Below, in pieces: positions 8,332 through 14,813 of a stretch of 18,439 nucleotides of DNA (its first letter is position 1; the number at the start of each line of letters is the position of its first letter). Both the position numbers and the translations under genes were made by a program. The DNA is taken from NCBI GenBank assembly GCA_002359495.1, contig DENB01000012.1:1-18439 (forward strand), in the 5' to 3' direction. Under the pieces are notes generated by a model. That model saw nothing but the letters and a program-made list of their open reading frames with translations. It searched no databases and was not told the DNA's origin. This DNA is from Enterobacteriaceae bacterium UBA2655. Its GTDB lineage: Bacteria; Pseudomonadota; Gammaproteobacteria; Enterobacterales; Enterobacteriaceae.

Positions 8332-9641
8332 GCTTCCACCTCCAGCACCATCGCGGCGCCCAGTCCGCCCGCCGCGCAGGCGGTCACCAGACCGAATCCG
8401 CCGCCGCGCCGCCGCAGTTCATGCAGCGTTTGCGTGATCATGCGCGCGCCGGTAGCGGCAAAGGGATGGCCGTAGGCGATGGAGCCGCCCAGCACGTTGA
8501 ATCTGTCTTCGTTCACCTCGCCCAGCGGCTCGGCCCGATTCAGGCTCTCGCGGGCGAAGCGCCGATCGTTGAACAGCTTCAGATTGCACAGGGTTTGCGC
8601 GGCGAAAGCCTCGTGCATGTCGATAAGTTCAAGATCGTTAAGGGTTAGACCGGCGCGATCGAGCGCCAGCGGCGAGGCCCAGGCAGGACCCAGCAGCATA
8701 TCCTGCCAGACATCGATCGCCGTAAAGGCGTAGCTGCGCAAATAGCCCAGCGGCGTTAACCCCAGCTCGCGCGCCCGCGCTTCGCTCATCAAAATCAACG
8801 CGGCGGCGCCGTCAGTCAGCGGCGTGCTATTGGCGGCGGTCACGCTGCCGTATCGGCGATCGAAGGCCGGACGCAGGCGCGCATAGTCAGCGCTGCGGGA
8901 ATTCATCCGCACATTGTTATCCTGCTCGACCGGCGCTTTCCACGGCGGCACGAACGCGGGCATCACCTCCTGCGCCAGCTTGCCCGACTGCCAGGCCTGA
9001 GCAGCGCGCTGATGCGAACGGTGCGCCAGCGCATCCTGCTGCTCGCGGCTGATATGCCAGGTTTTCGCCATCTGCTCGGCGCTATCGCCCATCCGCAGTC
9101 CGGTGGAATATTCCGCCACGGCGGGCGGCACCGGCAGCAGATCGCGCGGACGCAGGCGCTTCAGCGCCCTGAACCTGCGGGAAAAACTGCGCGCTTTACT
9201 GAGGTCCACCAGCGCGCGCGCCAGCGACTTGCTGACGCCGACCGGCAGTACCGAGGCGGAATCGGCGCCGCCGGCGATGCCTGCCCGGATCGTGCCTGCC
9301 ATCAGGTTTTCCGCCACGTTCGCCACCGCCTGAAAGCTGGTGGCGCAGGCGCGGCTGACGCTATAGGCGTCGGTATGCACGCTCAGCCCGCTGCTGAGCA
9401 CGATTTCACGCGCGATGTTCGGCGCTTCCGGCATCTGCACCACCTGACCGAACACCAACTGTTCAATCACCTCGACGGGCAGTTCGCTGCGCGCCATCAG
9501 CTCGCTGACCACCATACGCCCCAGCTCCACGGCGGGAATGGTGTGAAACGCGGTCGCCTGACGAACGAACGGCGTACGTAAACCATGGGTTATAGCGATG
9601 CGATCGCCCTGACGCGTCAGCAGCGGCTGCGCTTTACTCAT
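8328..9641 (-). CDS. fadI: FadI, 3-ketoacyl-CoA thiolase (acetyl-CoA acyltransferase) of the FadIJ complex
   Basis: Catalyses the last step of beta-oxidation, thiolytic release of acetyl-CoA from 3-ketoacyl-CoA. The protein is 437 residues (436 in E. coli). The acylated cysteine C99 is in [11 protein letters not shown], the active-site histidine H392 in [17 protein letters not shown], and the second cysteine C422 in [24 protein letters not shown] and [10 protein letters not shown] are further thiolase landmarks. The ATG at 9641 ([17 protein letters not shown]) is preferred over an in-frame start 11 codons upstream, because it has AGGTGA six bases before it and matches the family N-terminus. 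It is first in the fadIJ operon, with a FadR-like palindrome about 40 bp upstream of the start. Confidence 0.96.
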   Translation of the reverse strand: MSKAQPLLTRQGDRIAITHGLRTPFVRQATAFHTIPAVELGRMVVSELMARSELPVEVIEQLVFGQVVQMPEAPNIAREIVLSSGLSVHTDAYSVSRACATSFQAVANVAENLMAGTIRAGIAGGADSASVLPVGVSKSLARALVDLSKARSFSRRFRALKRLRPRDLLPVPPAVAEYSTGLRMGDSAEQMAKTWHISREQQDALAHRSHQRAAQAWQSGKLAQEVMPAFVPPWKAPVEQDNNVRMNSRSADYARLRPAFDRRYGSVTAANSTPLTDGAAALILMSEARARELGLTPLGYLRSYAFTAIDVWQDMLLGPAWASPLALDRAGLTLNDLELIDMHEAFAAQTLCNLKLFNDRRFARESLNRAEPLGEVNEDRFNVLGGSIAYGHPFAATGARMITQTLHELRRRGGGFGLVTACAAGGLGAAMVLEVEA

Positions 9642-9680
9642 TGTTTTCACCTGTGAATCGGAACCTGGCGTCATTGCCGA

Positions 9681-9697
9681 AAGAGGTCAGACCTGAG
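9681..9697. promoter_or_regulatory. FadR-like operator of fadIJ
   Basis: AAGAGGTCAGACCTGAG contains the 11-bp palindrome AGGTC-A-GACCT and matches 11 of 16 defined positions of the FadR consensus AACTGGTC-N-GACCAGTT. It lies 40-56 bp upstream of the fadI ATG, where a repressor could block transcription. FadR repression of fadIJ, relieved by long-chain acyl-CoA, is known in E. coli. I see no convincing -10/-35 pair to place it against. Confidence 0.65.
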
Positions 9698-9770
9698 GCA
9701 CAGTGTTAATCAGAAGCGCGGCGCTCGCCAACAGAAGAGGGAAAAATTGAGAATAAGCACACGAAACAGA

Positions 9771-9796
9771 AGAAAAAGGCCGCCCGGCGGCGGCCC
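9771..9796 (-). terminator. Rho-independent terminator of yfcZ
   Basis: Read on the minus strand: GGCCGCC, loop GCCG, GGCGGCC, then TTTTTCTTCT. It is a 7-bp GC stem followed by a clear T-run, starting 7 bp after the yfcZ stop. It separates yfcZ from the fadIJ promoter region. Confidence 0.8.
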
Positions 9797-9802
9797 TGTG
9801 GT

Positions 9803-10099
9803 TTAGCGCAACCCTAACTGAAATATCAGGGTTTCGGCCTGGCAGGCGAAGGTGAAATCAACGTCGAGCCGCACCCCTTCGCTCGTTTCACTGAGACGCG
9901 CGTTAATGTCGCAGGGTTCGGACTCCACCTGGCGCGCTTTTTCCGTCAGACGCGCCAGCGTCGCTTCGGCATCCTGACGAGAAGTAAAAGTTTGCGACCA
10001 GCTGGCGGTACAGTCGCTGTTGTCCATCACCGTACCGACATCAACGCAGCAGCAGGCAGCGGTTTCATTGGCGCTGCATTTCTTAAGGGCCTCGGTCAT
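9803..10099 (-). CDS. yfcZ: YfcZ/YiiS family protein (DUF406), function unknown
   Basis: A 98-residue cytoplasmic protein (about 94 in E. coli YfcZ) with an almost identical C-terminus, DFTFACQAETLIFQLGLR. It is unusually cysteine-rich: C8, C16, C17, C18, C30, C63 and C86. The triplet CCC precedes VDVGTVMDNSDC, a pattern I recall as conserved in the family. There is no signal peptide or membrane helix. No biochemical role is established. The cysteines suggest metal or redox chemistry, but that is a guess. The ATG at 10099 has AGGAG six bases upstream. It is flanked by fadIJ downstream (separated by a terminator) and divergent fadL, so a link with fatty acid metabolism is possible but unproven. 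Confidence 0.9.
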   Translation of the reverse strand: MTEALKKCSANETAACCCVDVGTVMDNSDCTASWSQTFTSRQDAEATLARLTEKARQVESEPCDINARLSETSEGVRLDVDFTFACQAETLIFQLGLR

Positions 10100-10192
10100 C
10101 TTTTTCTCCTGACGGTTTCCCGTAATGATTGTGCAAATAATTGCCGAAAATTGTACGCCGATTGCGCGCCTGCCGCTATGATTGCTGCGCTA

Positions 10193-10208
10193 AGTGACGA
10201 ATATCACA
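10193..10208. promoter_or_regulatory. CRP-like binding site
   Basis: AGTGACGAATATCACA fits the CRP core TGTGA-N6-TCACA at 9 of 10 positions. Its centre is about 156 bp upstream of the predicted fadL start point and about 57 bp upstream of a start point set by the TACAAT on the minus strand. It therefore fits yfcZ better by distance, although that is not the ideal -61.5 spacing. Confidence 0.5.
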
Positions 10209-10319
10209 ATAAAAATTGATCCAGAACAATTCAGTACCGTTATGCTGAACCGGATGCCGCGCCGTTTTGTTATGCAGATCTGATTTTGCAAACATTTAAG
10301 AAATATTTCAGAAACCATA

Positions 10320-10350
10320 TTGCAACTCAGACTGCGGACAGACCTATACT
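10320..10350 (+). promoter_or_regulatory. Candidate fadL promoter
   Basis: The -10 hexamer TATACT (10345-10350) is a 5/6 match. The best -35, TTGCAA (10320-10325), is 19 bp away; the weaker TGCAAC gives 18 bp. The predicted start point is near 10357, giving a leader of about 97 nt. The placement agrees with the two FadR-like operators. Confidence 0.55.
10332..10348 (+). promoter_or_regulatory. FadR-like operator 1 of fadL
   Basis: CTGCGGACAGACCTATA has an intact right half GACC and a degenerate left half, about 8 of 16 consensus positions. It covers about -25 to -9 relative to the predicted start point, overlapping the -10 box. Confidence 0.45.
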
Positions 10351-10355
10351 TGCCG

Positions 10356-10372
10356 CACTGGTCCGATATGTA
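10356..10372 (+). promoter_or_regulatory. FadR-like operator 2 of fadL
   Basis: CACTGGTCCGATATGTA has a nearly complete left half ACTGGTC-N-GA and matches about 11 of 16 consensus positions. It begins at the predicted start point, about -1 to +16. With operator 1 it reproduces the two-site arrangement described for E. coli fadL. Confidence 0.6.
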
Positions 10373-10405
10373 TGTTGCCGATCAGTCCCTACAATCCGCC
10401 GTCCT

Positions 10406-10422
10406 TGTTACGCGACGTAACA
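10406..10422 (+). other. Hairpin in the fadL 5' leader
   Basis: TGTTACG and CGTAACA form a perfect 7-bp stem with a CGA loop, extendable by one T-G wobble pair. It ends 31 bases before the fadL ATG and is not followed by a T-run. It may stabilise the leader or modulate ribosome access. Confidence 0.45.
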
Positions 10423-10453
10423 GATAAATAATAATTCACATGAGGTTGTGGTC

Positions 10454-11728
10454 ATGAACCATAAAAACCTGTTTATAAAATCAGCCGTGGCGGCTGCAGT
10501 GGCGCTTGTTTCCTCGCAGGTTTACGCCGCTGGCTTTCAGCTTAATGAATTTTCATCTATCGGCCTGGGGCGCGCCTATTCCGGCGAAGGCGCCATGGGC
10601 GACACAGCAGCTTCAGCCAGCCGCAACCCGGCGACGATGGCCCTGATGGATCGCCCGATGTTCTCCATCGGCACGGTATTTATCGATGCGGATGTGGATA
10701 TCAACGGCACCAGCCCGAGCGGCAGAAGCCTGAGCGCGAATAACATCACGCCGACCGAATGGATACCCAATATTCACTACGTCCAGCCGATCAACGATCA
10801 ATGGTGGATTGGCGCATCGGCGACCACCAACTTCGGCCTGGCGACGGAATTCAACCATAATTACGCTGCGGGCCCGTACGCCGGCGAAACCGACCTGCTG
10901 ACCACCAACCTCAATTTAAGCACCGCTTACCGTCTGAATGACCATTTCAGCGTCGGCGTCGGTTTTGATGCGGTTTACGCCCACGCGAAAATCGAGCGCT
11001 ACGCCGGCGAGAGCTTTACCCAGTTCCGTTTGCCCGCCGATACGCAGATTACCTATCTGAAAGGCAATGAATGGGGCTACGGCTGGAACGCCGGCATCCT
11101 CTATGAAATCGATAAGAACAACCGCTTCGGCCTGAGCTATCGCTCGGAAGTCAATATCGACTTCAAAGGCGCTTACAAAAGCAGCCTGCCTTCCGCGCTG
11201 AACCCGGCGCTGCAATCCTCCGGGCTTTACGGCACCAACGGCAGCACTATACCAGGCTACCTGACGCTGGATCTGCCGGAGATGTGGGAAGTGTCGGGCT
11301 GGCATAAAGTGGCGCCGCAGTGGGCGGTTCACTACAGCCTGACCTACACCAGCTGGAGCCAGTTTGAACAGCTGAAAGCCACCGGCAGCGGCGGCCAGAC
11401 GCTGTTTCAGAAAGAAGAAGATTTCAGAGATGCGTACCGTATCGCGCTGGGCACCACCTACAGCTACGACGATAACTGGACGTTCCGTACCGGCATCGCC
11501 TTTGATGACAGCCCGGTTCCGGCCGATAAACGTTCCATCTCCATTCCCGATCAGGATCGTCTCTGGCTGAGCGCAGGCGCTTCCTATGCGTTTAACGATG
11601 CGGCGTCAGTGGACGTGGGCATCTCTTATATGCACGGGCAGCACGTCACGGTGAAAGAAGGTCCCTATACCTTTAACTCGGTCGGTAAGGCTTGGCTTTA
11701 CGGCGCGAACTTTAACTATAAGTTCTGA
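10454..11728 (+). CDS. fadL: FadL, outer-membrane long-chain fatty acid transporter
   Basis: A 14-stranded beta-barrel that takes up long-chain fatty acids across the outer membrane. The precursor has 424 residues. The signal peptide (residues 1-25, ending SSQVYA) is followed by [22 protein letters not shown], the N-terminal hatch of the family, and SRNPATM has the conserved NPA. The C-terminus ends with phenylalanine (NFNYKF), the outer-membrane assembly signal. The mature protein is about 399 residues, against about 421 in E. coli. Most of the difference lies in one extracellular loop after AKIERYAG. The ATG at 10454 is chosen because GAGG lies eight bases upstream; the GTG two codons earlier is too close to that site. 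Regulation by FadR and perhaps RybB is suggested by sequence. A strong terminator follows. Confidence 0.96.
   Translation: MNHKNLFIKSAVAAAVALVSSQVYAAGFQLNEFSSIGLGRAYSGEGAMGDTAASASRNPATMALMDRPMFSIGTVFIDADVDINGTSPSGRSLSANNITPTEWIPNIHYVQPINDQWWIGASATTNFGLATEFNHNYAAGPYAGETDLLTTNLNLSTAYRLNDHFSVGVGFDAVYAHAKIERYAGESFTQFRLPADTQITYLKGNEWGYGWNAGILYEIDKNNRFGLSYRSEVNIDFKGAYKSSLPSALNPALQSSGLYGTNGSTIPGYLTLDLPEMWEVSGWHKVAPQWAVHYSLTYTSWSQFEQLKATGSGGQTLFQKEEDFRDAYRIALGTTYSYDDNWTFRTGIAFDDSPVPADKRSISIPDQDRLWLSAGASYAFNDAASVDVGISYMHGQHVTVKEGPYTFNSVGKAWLYGANFNYKF
10496..10503 (+). promoter_or_regulatory. Possible RybB sRNA target in the fadL coding sequence
   Basis: GCAGTGGC in codons 15-17 (signal peptide A-V-A) is exactly complementary to GCCACUGC, the first eight bases of the sigmaE-dependent sRNA RybB as I recall it. 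Pairing does not extend further upstream. RybB is not encoded in this window. Confidence 0.4.
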
Positions 11729-11748
11729 CGCCCCGAGGCAGATAAGCA

Positions 11749-11772
11749 AAAGGCGGCCGATTGGCCGCCTTT
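11749..11772. terminator. Bidirectional terminator between fadL and mlaA
   Basis: AAAGGCGGCC, loop GATT, GGCCGCCTTT: a perfect 10-bp stem, 20 bp after the fadL stop and 20 bp from the mlaA stop. The A and T arms supply a T-run on both strands (TTTCTTGTTTC on plus, TTTTGCTT on minus). It probably ends both messages. Confidence 0.85.
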
Positions 11773-11792
11773 CTTGTTTCTGTTAATGCCGT

Positions 11793-12557
11793 TTATTCCG
11801 CATCAATTTCATTCAGATCGCCCTGAATCGCCTTCGCGTTCGGGTTTTCCTGCGGCTTCAGCTTGCCGCCGTTCGCCAGAAAGTCGTTACGCTGGAAATA
11901 GGCGTTACGAACGAAGGCGTAAGGATCGCTCTGCTGACGCAGAATCGCATCGGAATCGAGCAGCTGCGCGCGCGTCTCTATGCCTTCCAGCGCCCATTTG
12001 CCCGCCGACATCCAGAAAGTCAGCCAGCTCAGCGGCGGATAGAGCAGATCGACGGAGTCGCCGCCCTCCTGACGTGGCGTAAAGCTGCCGTAGGCAGGCA
12101 GTTCCACATAGGGGCCATAGCCGACGCCATAATGTCCCAGCGTGCTGCCGAAGCCATGCGATTCTTCACGCGCCAGCGCCGGGTTCGCCCTACCCGCTAC
12201 ATCGATCAAACCGCCCAGCCCCAGCGTGGTGTTGAGGAAGAAGCGCGTAAAGTGGATCATTGCGCGACGCGGATCCCCTTCCAGAAAATAGTTGACCATG
12301 CTGGAAGGCTCATCCAGGTTGCCGAGGAAGTTGCTCAACCCGGAGCGAGCCGGCGCCGGGACATAATCACGCCAGGCCACCGCGACGGGACGCACCACGT
12401 AGGGGTCCAGTATGTTGTAATTAAGATTAAACATGGTGCGGTTAAAGCCTTCCAGCGGATCGCTGCGTTGCGGCGGCGCGTCGCTGTCAGGCTTAGAACT
12501 GGCGCATCCCACCAGAAGTACACTGGCCAAAACCAGACCGGTCAGGCGGTAATACAT
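11793..12557 (-). CDS. mlaA: MlaA (VacJ), outer-membrane lipoprotein of the Mla lipid-asymmetry pathway
   Basis: MlaA sits in the outer membrane with porins. It removes mislocalised phospholipids from the outer leaflet and passes them to MlaC for return to the inner membrane. The precursor is 254 residues from the chosen start (about 251 in E. coli). The lipobox LVGC puts the lipidated cysteine at residue 18. The family landmarks are intact: DPLEGFNRTMFN, VRPVAVAWRDYVP, FTRFFLNT, FGSTLGHYGVGYGPYV and a tail ending LNEIDAE. An ATG two codons upstream (12563) is possible, but AGGGAG is only correctly spaced (six bases) for the ATG at 12557. It converges on fadL and lies 35 bp downstream of ccmI, so it may be read through from the ccm operon as well as from its own promoter. 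Confidence 0.95.
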   Translation of the reverse strand: MYYRLTGLVLASVLLVGCASSKPDSDAPPQRSDPLEGFNRTMFNLNYNILDPYVVRPVAVAWRDYVPAPARSGLSNFLGNLDEPSSMVNYFLEGDPRRAMIHFTRFFLNTTLGLGGLIDVAGRANPALAREESHGFGSTLGHYGVGYGPYVELPAYGSFTPRQEGGDSVDLLYPPLSWLTFWMSAGKWALEGIETRAQLLDSDAILRQQSDPYAFVRNAYFQRNDFLANGGKLKPQENPNAKAIQGDLNEIDAE

Positions 12558-12579
12558 TTTCATCTCCCTGTGCGGATCG

Positions 12580-12608
12580 AGTATGTATCGCTTCAGGGCT
12601 GCTGTTGA
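12580..12608 (-). promoter_or_regulatory. Weak candidate mlaA promoter at the ccmI end
   Basis: On the minus strand TCAACA (12608-12603) and CATACT (12585-12580) are spaced by 17 bp, each 4/6 against sigma70. The -35 would lie inside the last codons of ccmI and the leader would be about 15 nt. This is a low-information match; it is listed because mlaA otherwise has no room for its own promoter. Confidence 0.25.
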
Positions 12609-13804
12609 TTGATTTCCACAGCCATTTGCGAATGACCATTCCAGGGCGTCGGCGCGCTCAGGCCAAACCAGTCGCCGGACTGGGGATTGGCGCTGCCGTC
12701 GCGCGAAATACGCACCCGGACCTGCACCTGATGCTGCGCCGAAAGCAGACGATCAGGCATCATGGCGTTGCTGTCATCCAGCGTCAGCGATAACGGGAAG
12801 TGGCTAAGCGGCAGGCGCTTAACAGCCACAGGCACCGGTGAAACACCGTCAGAAACAGAAATATACAACACTCCGCCCTGCGGTAACATTTTTTCTGCCG
12901 TCGGCGACAGGCTTACGGTCAGCGCCAGCTGGCTGTTTTGCTCTCCCGCATCGGTTTTCGCCTGTTCGATGCTGCGTTCGATCATCGCCGCGCGGCTGTC
13001 GCCGGCCGGCAATAATTTCAGCATCGCCTGCCAGGCGCCGATCGCCTCGTCATACTGCTGCTGCCCGTAAGCGTTGAACGCCAGCAGGCCGAGCATACGC
13101 AGATTCTCCGGCTGCTGCCTGCGCAGATCGCGCAGCATGACGCCGCCCTCGCGGTTATCCTGCGGATCGCTGGAGCGCGTCAGCACTTCAGCATAATCGA
13201 GTTTCAGATTGATGTTGTTCGGCGCCAGCTGCAGCGCATGCTCAAAGGCCTGGCTGGCGGTGCTGGCGTTATTGAGCACCATGCCGAGGCGGCCCAGCAT
13301 CGTCCAGTCGTTCAGGTTGTCCGGCTCCGCCTGCAATGCGCTGCGCAGGCCGAGCTGCAGACGCGCCAGCTCTTCCATCGTCAGGGGCTTCGCCTGAGGA
13401 TCCATGACGCGCGCGCGCAGCTGCGGGTAGTCCGCGCGCACCTGCATCCACGCCATGACGTTCGTCAGCCCGCCGGTTTTCAGGTACATGCCCAGCGATA
13501 CGCCGATCAGCAGCAGCGCGCCCGGCAGCAGAACCCAGCGGCTGCTGCTGCGCGCCTGCGCCGCGTCATGCTGCGGAATATCGGTCAGCAGTGTCTGTTG
13601 CAGTTCGCGCACCATGACCGGACGCTCCGCGACCACGCCCTGCGCTTCGTCCTCTTCCAGCTCCTGCAAACGTTGTTGATAGAAGGTCTTATTAAGCCTG
13701 TCGCGATCGCCGTCGCTGGCGGAACGCTGTTTCCAGCCGGCCAACAGAAAGAGCGCGCTGGCCGCCGCCAGTAGCACGAAAAGGGTGATCCAAAATGCAC
13801 TCAT
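12593..13804 (-). CDS. ccmI: CcmI, apocytochrome c chaperone subunit of the haem lyase
   Basis: A 403-residue membrane-anchored protein. Two transmembrane segments (about 4-23 and 89-107) flank a charged cytoplasmic loop with RQRLQELEEDE-type sequence. They are followed by a periplasmic TPR domain (about 145-265, including repeats around DWTMLGRLGMVLNN and AFEHALQLAPNN) and a C-terminal beta-rich domain. CcmI binds the C-terminus of apocytochrome c and delivers it to CcmF-CcmH. In E. coli this part is fused to CcmH in one longer protein; here it is a separate gene. The ATG at 13804 shares one base with the ccmH TGA (TGATG). A GTG one codon earlier is possible but less likely. It is the last ccm gene, 35 bp before mlaA. 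Confidence 0.92.
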   Translation of the reverse strand: MSAFWITLFVLLAAASALFLLAGWKQRSASDGDRDRLNKTFYQQRLQELEEDEAQGVVAERPVMVRELQQTLLTDIPQHDAAQARSSSRWVLLPGALLLIGVSLGMYLKTGGLTNVMAWMQVRADYPQLRARVMDPQAKPLTMEELARLQLGLRSALQAEPDNLNDWTMLGRLGMVLNNASTASQAFEHALQLAPNNINLKLDYAEVLTRSSDPQDNREGGVMLRDLRRQQPENLRMLGLLAFNAYGQQQYDEAIGAWQAMLKLLPAGDSRAAMIERSIEQAKTDAGEQNSQLALTVSLSPTAEKMLPQGGVLYISVSDGVSPVPVAVKRLPLSHFPLSLTLDDSNAMMPDRLLSAQHQVQVRVRISRDGSANPQSGDWFGLSAPTPWNGHSQMAVEINQQQP

Positions 13805-14259
13805 CACGGCTTCCTGTCACTGTTTAGCAACGCGGCGAGACGCTGCTGTTCTTCTTCGTCGAGATCGCTGCGCGTCTTCGGTTTACGGCTGCGTAAAATA
13901 ATGGTCAGCGCGCCCAGAACGGCAAAGAGCGCAGGACCGACCCAGAGGATCAGCGTCGATGCGGTGACCGGCGGTTCGTAAGTAACGAAATGTCCGTAAC
14001 GCGCCACCATGTAGTCGATAATCTGCTGCTTGCTTTGCCCCTGCTTCATCAGCTCATACACCTTGAGGCGCATATCGCCGGCGATCATCGCGTTGGAATC
14101 GGCGATGCTGTTATTCTGGCATTTCGGGCAGCGCAGCGAGCCGGTCAGCTCGCGATACTGTTGCTCCTGCGCGACCGAGTCGAACTGGTAGGTATCGATC
14201 GCCGCCCAGAGGCTGAAGCTGAGCAGCAGGCCGCACAGCGCTAGCAGGCCGCGCTTCAT
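13804..14259 (-). CDS. ccmH: CcmH, apocytochrome c thiol oxidoreductase of the haem lyase
   Basis: A 151-residue protein with an N-terminal signal sequence (MKRGLLALCGLLLSFSLWA), a short periplasmic three-helix domain and one transmembrane helix (about 101-122) near the C-terminus. The redox motif LRCPKCQNNS places the two cysteines at 44 and 47 and is the CcmH/CycL signature. CcmH acts with CcmG to reduce the CXXCH disulfide of apocytochromes and is part of the CcmF-H-I ligation complex. The protein ends in a cytoplasmic charged tail, without the C-terminal TPR half seen in E. coli CcmH. The start overlaps the ccmG stop by 4 bp and the stop overlaps ccmI by 1 bp. Confidence 0.95.
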   Translation of the reverse strand: MKRGLLALCGLLLSFSLWAAIDTYQFDSVAQEQQYRELTGSLRCPKCQNNSIADSNAMIAGDMRLKVYELMKQGQSKQQIIDYMVARYGHFVTYEPPVTASTLILWVGPALFAVLGALTIILRSRKPKTRSDLDEEEQQRLAALLNSDRKP

Positions 14260-14813
14260 GCTCCGGCCTCCTTGCGGTATTTATCCCACAGCGGCTTGAC
14301 TTCCTGCTGCCAGACGCGGGCGTTCATATCGCCGGCATGGCGATAACGAATGATCCCTTTGCCGTCGATCAGAAAGGTTTCCGGCGCGCCGTAGACGCCG
14401 AGATCGAGTCCCAGCATGCCATCGCCGTCATAGAGGCTGAGCGCATAGGGGTTGCCCAGCGTATTCAGCCAGTTAACCGCTTTGGCGCGGTCATCTTTAT
14501 AGTTCAGGCCGACCACGCGGATGCCGGCTATCGCCAGCGTGTTGAGATACTGATGCTCGGCGCGGCAGGTCGGGCACCAGGTGGCCCAGACGTTAAGCAG
14601 AATCGGTTTGCCGTCGTTCAGCACCTGCTGATCGTAAATTTTTCCCGGTTCATTCAGCGCTTCCAGCTTAAACAACGGCACCGGCTTGCCGATCAGCGCC
14701 GACTCCAGCCGGGTCGGATCGTCGCCGTTGGCGTTGCGCGTCAGCTGCCATAAGAGCGCGGCCGCCAGCAGCAGGAAAAGCGCCAGTGGGATAAAAAGGA
14801 TTTTCTTATTCAT
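14256..14813 (-). CDS. ccmG: CcmG/DsbE, membrane-anchored periplasmic thioredoxin-like protein
   Basis: The 185-residue protein has the same length as E. coli DsbE/CcmG. An uncleaved N-terminal anchor (about 5-23) precedes a thioredoxin-fold domain. The active site WCPTC has cysteines at 80 and 83. GAPETF at 142-147 supplies the cis-proline (P144) and the acidic loop typical of CcmG. It receives electrons from the DsbD/CcdA type membrane reductase (not in this window) and keeps CcmH and the apocytochrome thiols reduced for haem attachment. The ATG at 14813 overlaps the ccmF stop by 4 bp, and the stop overlaps ccmH by 4 bp. Confidence 0.96.
   Translation of the reverse strand: MNKKILFIPLALFLLLAAALLWQLTRNANGDDPTRLESALIGKPVPLFKLEALNEPGKIYDQQVLNDGKPILLNVWATWCPTCRAEHQYLNTLAIAGIRVVGLNYKDDRAKAVNWLNTLGNPYALSLYDGDGMLGLDLGVYGAPETFLIDGKGIIRYRHAGDMNARVWQQEVKPLWDKYRKEAGA

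Larger units (their letters stand above)
10100..10453. promoter_or_regulatory. Divergent yfcZ-fadL regulatory region
   Basis: This 354-bp gap holds the control signals of both genes. From left to right: the yfcZ ribosome-binding site; a TACAAT -10-like hexamer on the minus strand (10155-10150) with no good -35; a CRP-like site (10193-10208); an AT-rich stretch; the fadL promoter with two FadR-like operators (10320-10372); and a hairpin in the fadL leader (10406-10422). I see no open reading frame in it worth calling. Confidence 0.7.

Noticed and set aside
7081..8475. Long open frame on the plus strand (464 codons) opposite fadJ
   Set aside because: Antisense shadow of fadJ with Q/A/R/H-rich composition; the catalytic motifs of FadJ are intact on the other strand.
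9336..9343. Chi octamers (GCTGGTGG on plus at 9336; reverse complements at 6759, 6960, 9206 and 15670)
   Set aside because: Frequent chromosomal recombination hot-spot sequence in enterobacteria and within coding DNA; not informative here.
10448..10453. GTG start for fadL two codons upstream (MVMNHK)
   Set aside because: The GAGG Shine-Dalgarno is only two bases from this GTG but eight from the ATG at 10454.
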